Shown: positions 16,451 to 28,542, counted from the first letter of the stretch. The stretch is 43,637 nt of DNA from Candidatus Dadabacteria bacterium (GCA_026705445.1 JAPPAR010000001.1:72030-115666); one strand, 5' to 3'. A program made the numbers and translations. The notes: a model not told the origin generated them from the sequence alone.

Positions 16451-18041
16451 TTGAAAATACTGATAACCGACGGACTTGCTAAGCAGGGCCTTGAACTTCT
16501 TAAGGCCGCCGAGGGGGTCGAGGTTGACGAGAGAAAAGGCATCTCTCCCGACGAGCTTGTCGATATAATAAAGGACTATGAAGGCCTCGTGGTAAGAAGC
16601 GCTACGAAGGTTACAAAGGAAGTCATAGAGGCTTCGGGTGGCAGGCTTCGGATCATAGGACGCGCCGGAATAGGGATAGACAACATAGACCTTGACGCCG
16701 CGACCAGAAACGGGGTGGCCGTTATGAACACCCCCGAGTCAAACTCGATAACCACTGCGGAGCACACCATCACCTTGCTGCTTTCCCTTGCCAGAAGGAT
16801 TCCCCAGGCCCACTCCTCGATAAAATCGGGCAAGTGGGAGAGGAACAAGTACAAGGGAGTTGAGGTCTATGGAAAGACGATAGGTCTTGTGGGCCTCGGA
16901 AACATAGGAAAGCTGGTGGCAGAGCGTGCTATGGGTCTTAAGATGAAGGCGATCGCGTACGATCCTTACCTAAGCAAGGAAGCCGCGAAGAAGCTAAGCA
17001 TCGAGCTTGTCTCCCTGGATGAGCTTTTCCGTCGCTCGGACGTTATAACGGTGCACACGCCCCTAACGGACGAGACGAGGGATCTGGTGAACTCTGAGTC
17101 TTTTGAGAAGATGAAAAAAGGTGTGATAGTGATTAACTGCGCCAGAGGGGGGATAGTGAACGAGGCGGACATGGCTGAGGCCCTCCGCGAAGGCAAGGTG
17201 GGAGGAGCGGCGTTTGACGTTTACACCTCAGAACCCATAGACCCCGAAAACCCCGTTCTCTCGGTCGATGAAAACATAGTGCTCACCCCGCATCTAGGCG
17301 CTTCAACGGAGGAGGCGCAGATAAAGGTCGGGACCACAATGGCGGAGCAGCTTATAGATTTCGCGCAGAAAGGGGTAGTCAGAAACGCGGTTAACATGCC
17401 GTCGCTTACAACGGAGCAGCTTGCCGTCATGAGGCCTTATATGTCAATCTGCGAGAAGATAGGCAGTCTTCACGGGCAGATCTGCAAGGGCGCGGTTCGC
17501 ACTGTAGAGGTGACTTACGAGGGCGAAGCGGCCGAAATGGACTGCGGGTACCTGACGGTTTCCGTGCTGAAAGGCTTTCTCTCGCACATAATGGATATCT
17601 CGGTGACTTACGTTAACGCTCCGTCGATAGCCGAGGAAAGAAAAATAAAAGTGGTGGAGTCAAAATCCGCGGCCATGAGCCAGTACACAAGTCTCATTAC
17701 CGTGACCGTTACGACCCGCGAGGCGACCAACGAGATTTCGGGAAGCGTTTTCAGCGGGAACCACGGGAGGATAGTCAAGGTGAACGGGGTCGAGATCGAC
17801 GTCGTTCCCGAGGGATTCCTGCTCGTGAGCCACAACTACGACCGCCCGGGCTTCATAGGTTCCATGTGTACTGTTCTCGGGAAAAACGGCGTAAACATCG
17901 GTCGGATGCACCTTGGAAGAAAATCCGCCGGCGGGGAAGCCATAGTTTTTACGAACGTCGATACCGAGGTTAGCGAAGAAGTTATCCAGGAGATTTTGAC
18001 CGTAGAGAATATTATTTCGGTAACCCAAGTCAGTTTTTCAG

Positions 18042-18049
<8 letters not shown>
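16451..18049 (+). CDS. serA: D-3-phosphoglycerate dehydrogenase, long form with ACT domain
   Basis: A 532-residue enzyme catalysing the first step of serine synthesis from 3-phosphoglycerate. The Rossmann loop G-L-G-N-I-G lies near 150, the catalytic arginine sits in N-C-A-R-G-G, and the catalytic histidine is in L-T-P-H-L-G-A. An intervening substrate-binding domain follows the dehydrogenase core, and a C-terminal ACT domain starts near 455 (H-N-Y-D-R-P-G-F-I-G), so feedback control by serine is likely. I chose the TTG at 16451 because GGAGG sits seven bases before it and M-K-I-L-I-T-D matches family N-termini; the upstream GTG at 16418 would add an unlikely leader. Its end overlaps hisZ by 8 bases. 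Confidence 0.93.
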
Positions 18050-20605
<2,556 letters not shown>

Positions 20606-20995
20606 TTAGTCCTCTTTGAGAACCCTGATCGACTGCGCCGCAAGCTTGGGATCGAACCTGTTCTCAGATGAGATGAAGTTGCTGTCGAAAAGGCCCGAAG
20701 CTTCCACTATGTCCCCCTCGGCAAAAGAGAGTTCTTTTTCCCAGACGACAGTTATGTAGTTTCCGTCGCTGTCGGCGAGCTTAAAAGTCGCCGATTTCGC
20801 CGGTTCCCCCATCGTTTCGATCTCCCACACCTTTCCTTTGACGCGCACTTCCTGCATCGCGTATACCGAGGGATTAAGCACGAGAACCACTACGGATTTG
20901 TCAGCCGAGATCATTGAAGTTGCCGGATTCTCCCATCTTTTGCACGAGGGAGCAAGAAGCATGGCTGCGAGAAGAAAGGCGGCGAGTGTTTTCAT
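20606..20995 (-). CDS. Small exported OB-fold-like protein, probable lipoprotein
   Basis: A 129-residue protein with an N-terminal signal (K3, then a hydrophobic run A-A-F-L-L-A-A-M-L-L-A-P-S-C). The cysteine at 18 could be lipidated, although the lipobox is not canonical. The mature part has alternating beta-type segments (V-R-V-K-G-K-V-W-E-I, T-F-K-L-A-D, Y-I-T-V-V-W, G-D-I-V-E-A-S-G) that resemble a single OB-fold, as in periplasmic tOB or CcmE-like proteins. I do not recognise a specific family. It lies 13 bases downstream of the phoH gene on the same strand, so the two are probably co-transcribed. Confidence 0.6.
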   Translation of the reverse strand: MKTLAAFLLAAMLLAPSCKRWENPATSMISADKSVVVLVLNPSVYAMQEVRVKGKVWEIETMGEPAKSATFKLADSDGNYITVVWEKELSFAEGDIVEASGLFDSNFISSENRFDPKLAAQSIRVLKED

Positions 20996-21008
20996 CTGTT
21001 TTCTCCTG

Positions 21009-21986
21009 TTACGGGGTACGTCCGCTCACATTATCCTTAATTTTTTCGTACGCGTCTATTATTTTCATCACTAGAGGATGCCTTATGACGTCAGTTTTCG
21101 AGAAGTTGACGAACTCTATTCCCTTTATTCCGGAGAGGATGTTCATGGCTTCGATCAGCCCGGAGTTCTGGTCCTTGGCAAGGTCTATCTGGGTAATGTC
21201 TCCCGTTATGACCGTTTTTGAGCCGAATCCGAGCCTTGTAAGAAACATCTTCATCTGTATGGCTGTCGTGTTCTGCGCTTCATCGAGAATTATGAATGCG
21301 TCATTCAGCGTTCTTCCCCTCATGTAGGCTATCGGGACGATTTCAATCATGTTTTTCTCAATCAGCCTGTTTGCCCTCTCAAAATCCATCATGTCGTAAA
21401 GAGCGTCGAAAAGGGGCCTCAGATACGGATTCACCTTTTCTTGGAGATCGCCGGGGAGAAACCCCAGTTTTTCTCCCGCCTCCACGGCGGGCCGAGCGAG
21501 CACTATTCTGTTTACTTTCTTGTTCGTAAACGCCGAGACGGCCATCGCCATCGCCAGGTAGGTTTTTCCCGTTCCCGCTGGTCCTATGCCGAACACCATG
21601 TCGTTTCTTCTTATGGCGTCGATGTAGAGTTTCTGGTTTATTGTCTTGGGGGTTATTATTTTTTTCCGTACGGATATGCAGACCGTGTCGAGGAATATCT
21701 CTTCAAGGGAGGCGTCTTTCTGGCTTAGAAGCCTTTTCGCTATCTTTATGTCCGAAGGCTGGAGAAGGTACCCCTTTTCTATAAGAGAATACATCTGCCC
21801 CATGAGCATGCCCGCCTCCGCGGTCCTCTCCTCGTTCCCCTTGAGAGTGATTTTGTTGCCCCGGGTGTGGATGCTTATGTCGAATTCGTTCTCTATTTCC
21901 TTGAGATTCGAGTTAAATTCCCCGTAGAGGACCTTTACCGCTTCTATGTTCTCAAGTTCGAGTTCCCTGATTCCGTCCATAGGCAC
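21009..21986 (-). CDS. phoH: PhoH-like ATPase
   Basis: A 325-residue cytoplasmic P-loop ATPase. An N-terminal KH-like/PhoH leader (about 1-110) precedes the motor. Walker A is G-P-A-G-T-G-K-T and Walker B is F-I-I-L-D-E-A-Q-N-T-T. This family (PhoH/PhoL/YbeZ) is linked to RNA metabolism and ribosome maturation, usually next to ybeY, but no ybeY is present here. The ORF begins with GTG 21986; an ATG two codons later is equally likely. The 185-bp gap upstream separates it from the restriction-modification insert. Confidence 0.88.
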   Translation of the reverse strand: MPMDGIRELELENIEAVKVLYGEFNSNLKEIENEFDISIHTRGNKITLKGNEERTAEAGMLMGQMYSLIEKGYLLQPSDIKIAKRLLSQKDASLEEIFLDTVCISVRKKIITPKTINQKLYIDAIRRNDMVFGIGPAGTGKTYLAMAMAVSAFTNKKVNRIVLARPAVEAGEKLGFLPGDLQEKVNPYLRPLFDALYDMMDFERANRLIEKNMIEIVPIAYMRGRTLNDAFIILDEAQNTTAIQMKMFLTRLGFGSKTVITGDITQIDLAKDQNSGLIEAMNILSGIKGIEFVNFSKTDVIRHPLVMKIIDAYEKIKDNVSGRTP

Positions 21987-22171
21987 CTAGGCTGCCGCGC
22001 GGGAGAAATTACGCTTCGTGTTTAGAAATTTTATGGCATCCACCCGAAACCAATACTGTACAACTTGGCGTCTCACTTCTGTTTATTTTCCCTTTTTTAG
22101 TATTTTTCTCAACAGTTCTCCAGTTCTTTTCCCTGTAACGGATATATCCTATGAACTGGGCATTCTATTCA

Positions 22172-22906
22172 CTACCTTGCCGATTCGGCGGCTATATGAC
22201 CCGCAAGTTCCGTTACAAAGGTGCGAAGCCCTGTAATTTCACTCATTTCGGTATATTTGCCGGTGCTTGCGGCGGAGCGGGGGGACATGAGGACGCATGC
22301 GGCCGAGTAGAGTCGTTCCTGAACGAGTTTTTTGCAGAAAACGTCGTAGCGATCCGCATAGGAAGCGTTCTGAAAATCCGGGAACAGTTGGAAGTGGGGA
22401 GACCGATTTTTTACCGGTTTGCGCGATACATGGGTATCTTCAAGAAGGATCAGCCATCCCAGAAATGGTCGTGACTGTTCACCGAACGCGCCTTCGCGAT
22501 AGGCCGTCCACAGATCGACAGCGGTTCCTATAGCTTCTTCGGTACGGTTGTTAAAATTGTTACCGAATGAGGGGCCGACCTGTGATTTCAACTCGATAGC
22601 CGCAACTAGGCGGCCTCTCCTCAATATCAACAAATCCCAAATCTTTGTTGGGCGGAAATAACCGGGAAGAGTCAATACGCGTCCTTGTTTCAGAACTTTT
22701 GCATCCTTCATACCGTTTCTACGGACAAGACTGGAGACCAGGTCGAGAAAACCGTCCATATTCTTTCCGGCCGTGACGCTTGCGCGCTCCCCTTGGTCGG
22801 CTCTCCCAGAGTCACTTTGTCGCTTGCGCGCTGCTTCTCGGTTTTTCCAGAACTTTCTTACCGCTGTTGCGGTTTTTCTCTCGTAGTTTGCAAGATCAAG
22901 TGCCAT
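22172..22906 (-). CDS. Type II restriction endonuclease, XhoI/PaeR7I family
   Basis: A 244-residue protein. The N-terminus M-A-L-D-L-A-x-Y, the K-N-M-D-G-F-L segment (48-54), [12 protein letters not shown] (80-91) and [11 protein letters not shown] match what I know of PaeR7I, an XhoI isoschizomer. The nuclease core is of the PD-(D/E)XK type: D91, then E105-L-K107. Recognition of CTCGAG is therefore expected by family and was not tested. Length is the same as PaeR7I, so the gene looks complete and active. It follows its methyltransferase by six bases, so the pair is expressed as one unit with methylase first. Confidence 0.85.
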   Translation of the reverse strand: MALDLANYERKTATAVRKFWKNREAARKRQSDSGRADQGERASVTAGKNMDGFLDLVSSLVRRNGMKDAKVLKQGRVLTLPGYFRPTKIWDLLILRRGRLVAAIELKSQVGPSFGNNFNNRTEEAIGTAVDLWTAYREGAFGEQSRPFLGWLILLEDTHVSRKPVKNRSPHFQLFPDFQNASYADRYDVFCKKLVQERLYSAACVLMSPRSAASTGKYTEMSEITGLRTFVTELAGHIAAESAR

Positions 22907-22912
22907 AATTTT

Positions 22913-24622
22913 TCAGTTTCCGGTTCCGCAGAAGGCAAGACGCTCATTTCCCTTCATTCCGTATAACTCGAAGATTGCTTCATTACGTTTACCGATGTCC
23001 CTGTTTTTAACTGTGGTGGCAAGTTCACAACGAAGATGTTCCGGCACATCTTTCCAGAACGGTATGCGTATGCGACGCAGGTACTGAGCCTGAAAACGGA
23101 GATATCCTCCGCGCATTTTCGTTGAGTAGGTGTTTACGAACAGTTCGGCAACACCTGATTGCAAAACGGCCTGCAGCACCTTCAAATCCCACCGTTTCGA
23201 GGTTATGTAGTAGAGATTATGGTGCGGGTAAAATATCCCGTCTTCGTATACTATCTGCGCTTCCCCTTTGATGTCCGGAATCAGCAGTTTCGGCTGTTTT
23301 GCCAGTGCCGGATAGATGCGGTCAATTGTTCTGTACCAGCTATGCGGACTCTTTCTGGAGATATGACGTTTCCTGATTTCATGCTCGTAGCGCCTAAGAT
23401 AGTCTGCTAGCTTCGGGTAGTCGTCTAAAGAGACAAGACCATCTTCATCATCAAACGGGTTAATGACCCCGTATCCCTGCCACCGCACTTGTCCCGAGAC
23501 AATGTCGCGCGTAGTGACAAGGGGAAGCTTGCGGTCCTCCTCAACGTCAAGTGCGTCAAACGGTGCGATGAAAAACTTGTCCGCACCTGTGGCTACTCCG
23601 ATTCCCACATCGCAGCCAGCATCTTTGAGCGAAGGAAACTCTCGTTCAATCCGCCGTACTAAAGCCAATCTGTCAAAGGACTCCAATATCCATGGTTCGG
23701 TCCCTGCTGCGACTCCGCTAATTTCCTCCACGTCTTCTGTATCGGCTGGTTCTTGGGACAACATCTTCTGAGATAAAGCGGCCAGACCGTCAACGCTGAT
23801 CTCAGGTTGGCGGGCGAGACGAGTTGGGCCTGAGGGTTCTTTGGAGATGATTGTTATCGCCGGATAGGCAATAACATCGGAATTGAAGGCAGGTGTATCA
23901 ACCATGTCCACGTAGAATTTTAAGCGATAATTTTCTGCCACCAGTTTACGAAGAGGTCCCCCGTATCGGTTTTTCATCCACCTGTCCGCGCAGATAAATC
24001 CCAGTGTTCCATCTTTGGACAATAGCGACAGGGATTTTTCAATGAATGGGATATATATGTCCGCGCGGTCGAAGATCGTGGTAAACCGACGTCGGTATTC
24101 CTTCATCAAGACGTCGGGAATCATTTCATGTCTTACATAAGGCGGATTGCCGACCACATAATCAAAATGGCCGTTTATAGATTCCAAAAGAAAGTCTCCT
24201 TGAGTTAACCACCTGTTCAGTAATGCGACCCGCGTCTCTGCCGTGAGTTTTTCCCGGGAGAGAATATTGTCCAAACGCTCGCGAGTTCTTTCAAAGGTGG
24301 GGTGATGTAATTCCACCGCACAGATAGCATCTTGCAGGGCAGTGTCGGGAATTTCAGAATTGCGCCAAGTGGCCAGAAGACGTTCCACGGCAGCCAGGAG
24401 GAATTCGCCATCGCCGAAAGAAGGTTCAAGCAGGCGCTGCTTGTAAAGCACCTTGTCAGTTGTGTATTCCGTCAGATCAAGGATGAAGTCCACTACTTCG
24501 CGACGGGTTGTAACTGCACCGCGCTCTTTTACCCCGCTTTCCGCCATTGTTGTCGCTTCGGCTTCAGCGGTATAAATTCCAGGCAGAAATGGTTGGCGTG
24601 TGAAACGGATTGCTCTGACCAT
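22913..24622 (-). CDS. N6-adenine DNA methyltransferase of the XhoI/PaeR7I-type system
   Basis: A 569-residue Eco57I-like adenine methyltransferase. The SAM-binding motif [13 protein letters not shown] is at 64-76, and the catalytic motif IV N-P-P-Y is at 159-162. The [10 protein letters not shown] segment at 41-50 is shared with M.PaeR7I-type enzymes. A target-recognition C-terminal domain with [12 protein letters not shown] is visible. It would protect CTCGAG sites by methylating the adenine; at least nine such sites remain in this window. The pair sits between phoH and an unrelated reductase, as an insert of defence genes. The start at ATG 24622 gives the N-terminus [13 protein letters not shown]. 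Confidence 0.88.
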   Translation of the reverse strand: MVRAIRFTRQPFLPGIYTAEAEATTMAESGVKERGAVTTRREVVDFILDLTEYTTDKVLYKQRLLEPSFGDGEFLLAAVERLLATWRNSEIPDTALQDAICAVELHHPTFERTRERLDNILSREKLTAETRVALLNRWLTQGDFLLESINGHFDYVVGNPPYVRHEMIPDVLMKEYRRRFTTIFDRADIYIPFIEKSLSLLSKDGTLGFICADRWMKNRYGGPLRKLVAENYRLKFYVDMVDTPAFNSDVIAYPAITIISKEPSGPTRLARQPEISVDGLAALSQKMLSQEPADTEDVEEISGVAAGTEPWILESFDRLALVRRIEREFPSLKDAGCDVGIGVATGADKFFIAPFDALDVEEDRKLPLVTTRDIVSGQVRWQGYGVINPFDDEDGLVSLDDYPKLADYLRRYEHEIRKRHISRKSPHSWYRTIDRIYPALAKQPKLLIPDIKGEAQIVYEDGIFYPHHNLYYITSKRWDLKVLQAVLQSGVAELFVNTYSTKMRGGYLRFQAQYLRRIRIPFWKDVPEHLRCELATTVKNRDIGKRNEAIFELYGMKGNERLAFCGTGN

Positions 24623-24824
24623 TACCTCAGTTCGACTTCTTTTTCTCTAGGAATAACGCACCCTGTTCCTGACGTAAAACCATTAAACATGTTACCATGC
24701 CTCGGGAGAAATACATTTGGAAGTACGAGTTATAATCGGGATTTCAAGCGAAAATATTTTCCGCCGGAACCGACAATTGACTGTAAGATGCCGTTAGGCG
24801 TTTTTCATATAGCTTTTGTCTCTT

Positions 24825-25637
24825 TCAGGGTATGGCAAGCGGATCCGGGTAAATGAGCCTGTACCCGAGTGTTCTCTTCAGTTTTTCGTTCGAGACTATC
24901 TTGTATTGCGGGGGATTTTCCGTTTCGAAAAGCGGCGGCGGGATTCCGTATTTCTGGGCTTCACGGGAGTAATACTCCCTTCTTGTGGGATGTTCGTCGC
25001 AGGTGGCGTTAAGCACAGTGTTTCTCACGTCAAGATCTATTACGCTTCGGACGATTGCTATGCAGTCGTCGCGGTGTATGAGGTTAAGGGGGCAGTCGGG
25101 GTTTAGCACCAGTTTTTTTCTTCTGATCGATTTTATCGGAGCCCTGTCGTAGCCCATGAGTCCTGAAAAACGTATCACGGTCGTATCGAATTCAGGATTA
25201 TCCATTAAAAGCCTCTCCACGTGCAGAAGAGCCTTTCCCGACGGCTTGTCGGGATGGAGGGAGTCCTCTTCCCTCACGACTCCGTTTGTGTTCGGATAGA
25301 CCGAGGTTGAACTGGCGAAGATGACCATTTTCCCCCGGGGGCCCGGTATCGCTTCGATGAGATTTTCGATCTGCTTTTTATGATAGGTCTCGATGTCGTC
25401 TCTTCGCTCGGGGGGGAAGTTTATGAAAAGAACATCAGAAGAGAAAAATTCATCCGCCCTCTCCGCGTTTACCTCGGGGGCTATATCTATAAGGTAGGGT
25501 TCTATCCCCTTTTCCGAAAGGGCGGGGAGCCCCTCGGGTTTTCTTGCCGACCCTCTTACCGAAAAACCCGCATCCTTAAGAGATAAAGCGAGCGGCTCTC
25601 CGAGCCAGCCACAGCCAAGGACGCTGACGGTCTTCAC
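24825..25637 (-). CDS. NAD(P)-binding SDR-family reductase/epimerase (YeeZ-like)
   Basis: A 270-residue Rossmann protein. The dinucleotide loop is S-V-L-G-C-G-W-L-G at 5-13, followed by the S-S-T-S-V-Y-P (catalytic Thr/Ser region), and the partner lysine of the extended SDR family may lie in P-S-G-K-A-L-L. It resembles E. coli YeeZ, whose substrate is not established. The start is GTG 25637, whose GTGA overlaps the stop of the upstream DUF1289 gene, so the two are translationally coupled. It belongs to the purC-DUF1289-reductase transcription unit. Confidence 0.8.
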   Translation of the reverse strand: MKTVSVLGCGWLGEPLALSLKDAGFSVRGSARKPEGLPALSEKGIEPYLIDIAPEVNAERADEFFSSDVLFINFPPERRDDIETYHKKQIENLIEAIPGPRGKMVIFASSTSVYPNTNGVVREEDSLHPDKPSGKALLHVERLLMDNPEFDTTVIRFSGLMGYDRAPIKSIRRKKLVLNPDCPLNLIHRDDCIAIVRSVIDLDVRNTVLNATCDEHPTRREYYSREAQKYGIPPPLFETENPPQYKIVSNEKLKRTLGYRLIYPDPLAIP

Positions 25638-25810
25638 TGGTTCTGCTCCGCTTCCCGCTGCGTTATTTCACGCATGACCTCGGCTCTCTGCTCGTCTGAA
25701 TAGTCCTCCCAGCCTGCTATTTCGTCGCTTGTGCGAAGACATCCGACGCAGAGCCCCGTGTCCTCGTCCATTATGCATATGCCGTTACATGGAGAATTCG
25801 TCTTTCCCAA
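25634..25810 (-). CDS. DUF1289-family small cysteine protein (58 residues)
   Basis: This short gene fits exactly into the gap between purC and the reductase. It starts with TTG 25810 behind a GGAGG and ends as GTGA overlap with the next gene. The 58-residue product has cysteines C8, C12, C21 and C24 in S-P-C-N-G-I-C-I-M-D and G-L-C-V-G-C-L-R-T, then G-W-x-x-Y-S-D-E-Q-R. This is the DUF1289 (YdhL-like) pattern, probably a metal or iron-sulfur site. Its function is unknown. Translation through purC may drive it, since its start is five bases after the purC stop. Confidence 0.85.
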   Translation of the reverse strand: MGKTNSPCNGICIMDEDTGLCVGCLRTSDEIAGWEDYSDEQRAEVMREITQREAEQNQ

Positions 25811-25814
25811 AACC

Positions 25815-26705
25815 CTATCCTCCGCGGAAAAGCCTGAGCATCTCGAGATACTTTTCGCTTGTTTTCCTTACTATGTCGGGTGGGAGTTCGGGAGCCGGGG
25901 GATTTCTGTTCCAGCCCGTTTGCTTGAGGTAATCCCTTACGAACTGCTTGTCAAAACTCATCTGCGGTCCGCCGGGAGCGTAGTTCTCCAGGGGCCAGAA
26001 TCTTGAGGAATCCGGCGTCAGGGCTTCGTCTATCAGGATGAGCTCTTCAGTGTCGCGGTCTATCCCGAACTCGAATTTCGTATCGGCTATTATCACTCCC
26101 TTCTCCTCGGCTATTCTGGCGGCGGCAGTGTAGATCTCGATGCTTGTGTCCCGTACCCTGCCTGCGAGTCCCCCACCTATCATATCGCGCACTTCACCGA
26201 ACGTTATGTTCTCGTCATGGGTTCCCTGCTCGGCCTTGGTTGACGGGGTGAAGATGGGTTCCGGAAGCTTCTGGGACTCAACTAGGCCTTTCCCCAAGGG
26301 GATGCTGCAGACGGAACCGGTTTTTCTGTACTCCTCCCACCCCGAGCCGCTTATATAGCCTCTCACTACGCACTCCACGGGAAGCGGGTCGGTCTTTTTC
26401 ACGAGCATTGAACGGCCCGAGAGTACCTTGGCATGGTCCCCGAAGGGATCGGGGAAATCCTCGGGATCCGTCGAGACCATGTGGTTCGGGATTATATGCT
26501 CTGTTTTCCGGAACCAGAACTCCGAGATTCGGTTCAGCACCTCACCTTTTGAGGGTATTCCGTTTGGGAGTATCACGTCAAAGGCGGAGATGCGGTCGGT
26601 GGCTATCATCAGGATGCACTTGCCGAGATCGTAGATGTCTCTTACCTTGCCCCTGGTGGGTTCTGCGAATCCGATGAATTCTGTGCTGAGTATCGTTTTG
26701 CGAAT
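25815..26705 (-). CDS. purC: SAICAR synthetase with non-canonical start
   Basis: About 296 residues; ligates aspartate to CAIR in purine synthesis. The family N-terminus (T-I-L-S-T-E-F, then [10 protein letters not shown]) and A-T-D-R-I-S-A-F-D are present, but the first ATG (26609) lies inside this conserved stretch and would delete it. Between the in-frame TGA upstream and that ATG there is no ATG, GTG or TTG. ATT at 26705 (I-R-K-T-I-L) is the best-placed candidate start. The nearby hairpin and the IS110 element directly upstream suggest that the insertion removed the original 5' end. The catalytic body, including G-S-G-W-E-E-Y and S-K-A-E-Q-like T-K-A-E-Q, is intact. Confidence 0.82.
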   Translation of the reverse strand: MRKTILSTEFIGFAEPTRGKVRDIYDLGKCILMIATDRISAFDVILPNGIPSKGEVLNRISEFWFRKTEHIIPNHMVSTDPEDFPDPFGDHAKVLSGRSMLVKKTDPLPVECVVRGYISGSGWEEYRKTGSVCSIPLGKGLVESQKLPEPIFTPSTKAEQGTHDENITFGEVRDMIGGGLAGRVRDTSIEIYTAAARIAEEKGVIIADTKFEFGIDRDTEELILIDEALTPDSSRFWPLENYAPGGPQMSFDKQFVRDYLKQTGWNRNPPAPELPPDIVRKTSEKYLEMLRLFRGG

Positions 26706-26933
26706 GGTTCCGTCACTTGATTCCCGTTTTTGCGGGATGCTTTGACTGAATGGTGAAACTACCCGAAACCGAAGTCATTCTCAAGCGTCCCCGCCGTTGC
26801 TGTAGGACTTCCTGTTTTTTAGCAAGCTTAAATTTATGTATAGTGCGAATTTCCTTTTTTAAGATTCCTCCTCGATTTTCTCTGTTCTTTTGTTCTGCTT
26901 TCCCTGACGATTTCATTCCTGCTTGGTTTCCAT

Positions 26934-28184
26934 TCACACCGCAATATCCTCCAAGGGTTTCTTGAACTCCTTGTCGAACAATTCTCCCTTTTTCAGTATA
27001 GCGCAGGCAACCGATAAAAGACGATCGCATACAGTACGAACAGATCTGCAATGACGATGGCCTTTTGCGCGAAGTGCTTTATATTTGGCCTTGCTCGCCG
27101 GATCATTGACTGCGGCTATCCTGCCCAGAACATGAAACGCGTCGGCGAGGTTCCTGCATACCGCTCTTCGCAGAACAACCTGTCTGCTTTTGCCCGACTG
27201 TCTCGTTACAGGGGCCGTACCTCCAAGACATCGAAGCGCCTCGCGGTCTCGACGACGTATAAGGTCCCAAGCCTCGGCAATCAAAGTAGCGAGAACTACA
27301 TGTCCCACCCCCGGAATGGAGATGAGTATCTCAATGTCGGTTGGCCCTTGGCCCTCGGTCTTGAGTTTTGAGTTCATGGTCTCAACAATCTGTTTGATAG
27401 AGTCTTCGGTCTCTTTTATCTGGCGGTCTATCACTTTCATGCGTTCAATGATTTTCCTTATGTGCCAAACGCAGCTCTCGGTGGTTGCATCGTTTAATTC
27501 TATTTTCTTGTCATGCAATACCCTGAGCACCTCCTTCGCGTTAAAACGCCTCACTCCGTTGCGTCTGAGGAGGTTCTTGACCGTTGAGACTCTTTTTCCT
27601 TTTGTAGAGTCAGGACAAGGCATAAGCTCCCATAGTTCCAGGTGCCACGCGCTTACCTTCTTGCCCAGAAGCTCGCCGAACTGGGGGTAATACCTGAAGA
27701 GCAGTCCGCGGAGACGGTTTACCAAGCGGGTGTGTTCTGCTGTGAGCTCCTCTCTGGTTCTGTTGAATTCCCGCAGGATTATGACATTGGGGTCCTGGGG
27801 TTCAATAAAGCGGAAGTGATAACGATCCGTTCTAAGCGCCGAAGCCAGTACCAAGGCGTCTCTTCTGTCATCCTTGGCTCCTGAGACGCAGAATCTGTCC
27901 CTGAAGCGGTCAAGCTGTTTTGGGTTTATGGAATAAACCCGGAAGCCCTGTTCAACAAGACTTTCCACGACAGGGCCGTGGTTTACCTCAATAGCTGCTG
28001 CTATGTCGCAGACCTCAGAGTCTGAGATCTTTCTCATCCACTGAGCCATTTCCAAAAGACCGCCTCCTGAGTGCTTGAAGCTTTTTTCTCCGATGACGGA
28101 ACCTTCGCGATCAACAACGCAGACCTGGTGGGAATTTCTCCCCCAGTCAATGCCTGCAAAAAATAGAGATTCATGATTCTTCAT
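26934..28184 (-). CDS. IS110-family DEDD transposase/recombinase
   Basis: A 416-residue recombinase. The N-terminal RuvC-like DEDD domain has G-I-D-W-G (D13), E66 in A-A-I-E-V-N, and the A-K-D-D-R-R-D-A cluster with D105, D106 and D109. The C-terminal Tnp_20 domain contains P-G-V-G and the catalytic serine near S330 in T-R-Q-S-G-K-S-R. A coiled-coil linker joins them. All catalytic residues are present. The frame extends upstream to 28283, but that stretch overlaps the structured non-coding end; ATG 28184 with GGAGG upstream gives the family N-terminus. The enzyme is expected to act with a bridge RNA. Confidence 0.93.
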   Translation of the reverse strand: MKNHESLFFAGIDWGRNSHQVCVVDREGSVIGEKSFKHSGGGLLEMAQWMRKISDSEVCDIAAAIEVNHGPVVESLVEQGFRVYSINPKQLDRFRDRFCVSGAKDDRRDALVLASALRTDRYHFRFIEPQDPNVIILREFNRTREELTAEHTRLVNRLRGLLFRYYPQFGELLGKKVSAWHLELWELMPCPDSTKGKRVSTVKNLLRRNGVRRFNAKEVLRVLHDKKIELNDATTESCVWHIRKIIERMKVIDRQIKETEDSIKQIVETMNSKLKTEGQGPTDIEILISIPGVGHVVLATLIAEAWDLIRRRDREALRCLGGTAPVTRQSGKSRQVVLRRAVCRNLADAFHVLGRIAAVNDPASKAKYKALRAKGHRHCRSVRTVCDRLLSVACAILKKGELFDKEFKKPLEDIAV

Positions 28185-28217
28185 GTAAATTAATACCTCC
28201 ATGTAAATTCGGGTTAG

Positions 28218-28358
28218 CCGTGATGTTTGTCGGATCCAGTACGGGTGCTCGATGGCACGAACTTCCTGTTGGACATTTATCACGGTGGTGCTTGACCGAG
28301 GCGCTTGTCCTACACAGGCGCTCTTTGGCGCGGAAGCAAATTAGGCAGCTCTCGGTCA
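28218..28358 (-). ncRNA. Candidate IS110 bridge RNA region
   Basis: The 5' non-coding end of the element holds two nested stem-loops. Stem one pairs TGACCGAG (28293-28300) with CTCGGTCA (28351-28358), enclosing a GCGC/GCGC hairpin (28318-28331). Stem two pairs CCGTGAT (28218-28224) with ATCACGG (28279-28285), enclosing a GTGC/GCAC hairpin (28245-28258). Two stem-loops upstream of the transposase are what a bridge RNA with target- and donor-binding loops looks like. The exact ends and the guide bases cannot be set by eye. Confidence 0.6.
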
Positions 28359-28542
28359 GGCAACCCGTGAATTTAAGCAAACTCGATTTTAAATTTTTTC
28401 GCTTGATTTAAGCTTTCAGAAGGGTACTGGAAGTAAATTATCCGGTCTGATAATGGGCCGGGAAGTGATTTGGACGTAACTGTATAATGACGGAATCTTG
28501 GGGAGAGCCCTTTTCATCTGGATTTCTCAACCTACGGAGTCA

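Larger units (their letters stand above)
26826..28378 (-). mobile_element. IS110-family insertion sequence (ends approximate)
   Basis: It comprises one intact transposase gene and non-coding ends of about 100 bp (3') and 200 bp (5'). A 9-bp inverted pair, GCTTAAATT (26826-26834) and AATTTAAGC (28370-28378), brackets the unit and may be subterminal repeats. IS110 elements lack obvious terminal repeats and target duplications, so the true ends could lie some tens of bases outside. It separates purC from vapC, and the long structured 5' end indicates the IS110 rather than the IS1111 subgroup. A CCCG-CAAAAA-CGGG palindrome between it and purC may be the target-type repeat. Confidence 0.75.

Noticed and set aside
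24623-24824. Controller (C-protein) gene for the restriction-modification system
   Set aside because: No ORF with an HTH is present; only a short AACATGTT palindrome stands out.
26713-27051. 112-residue ORF overlapping the end of the transposase
   Set aside because: It crosses the transposase stop in another frame, is rich in basic residues, and resembles no family I know.
28185-28283. N-terminal extension of the IS110 transposase
   Set aside because: It overlaps the structured 5' end, and ATG 28184 has a Shine-Dalgarno and gives the family N-terminus.
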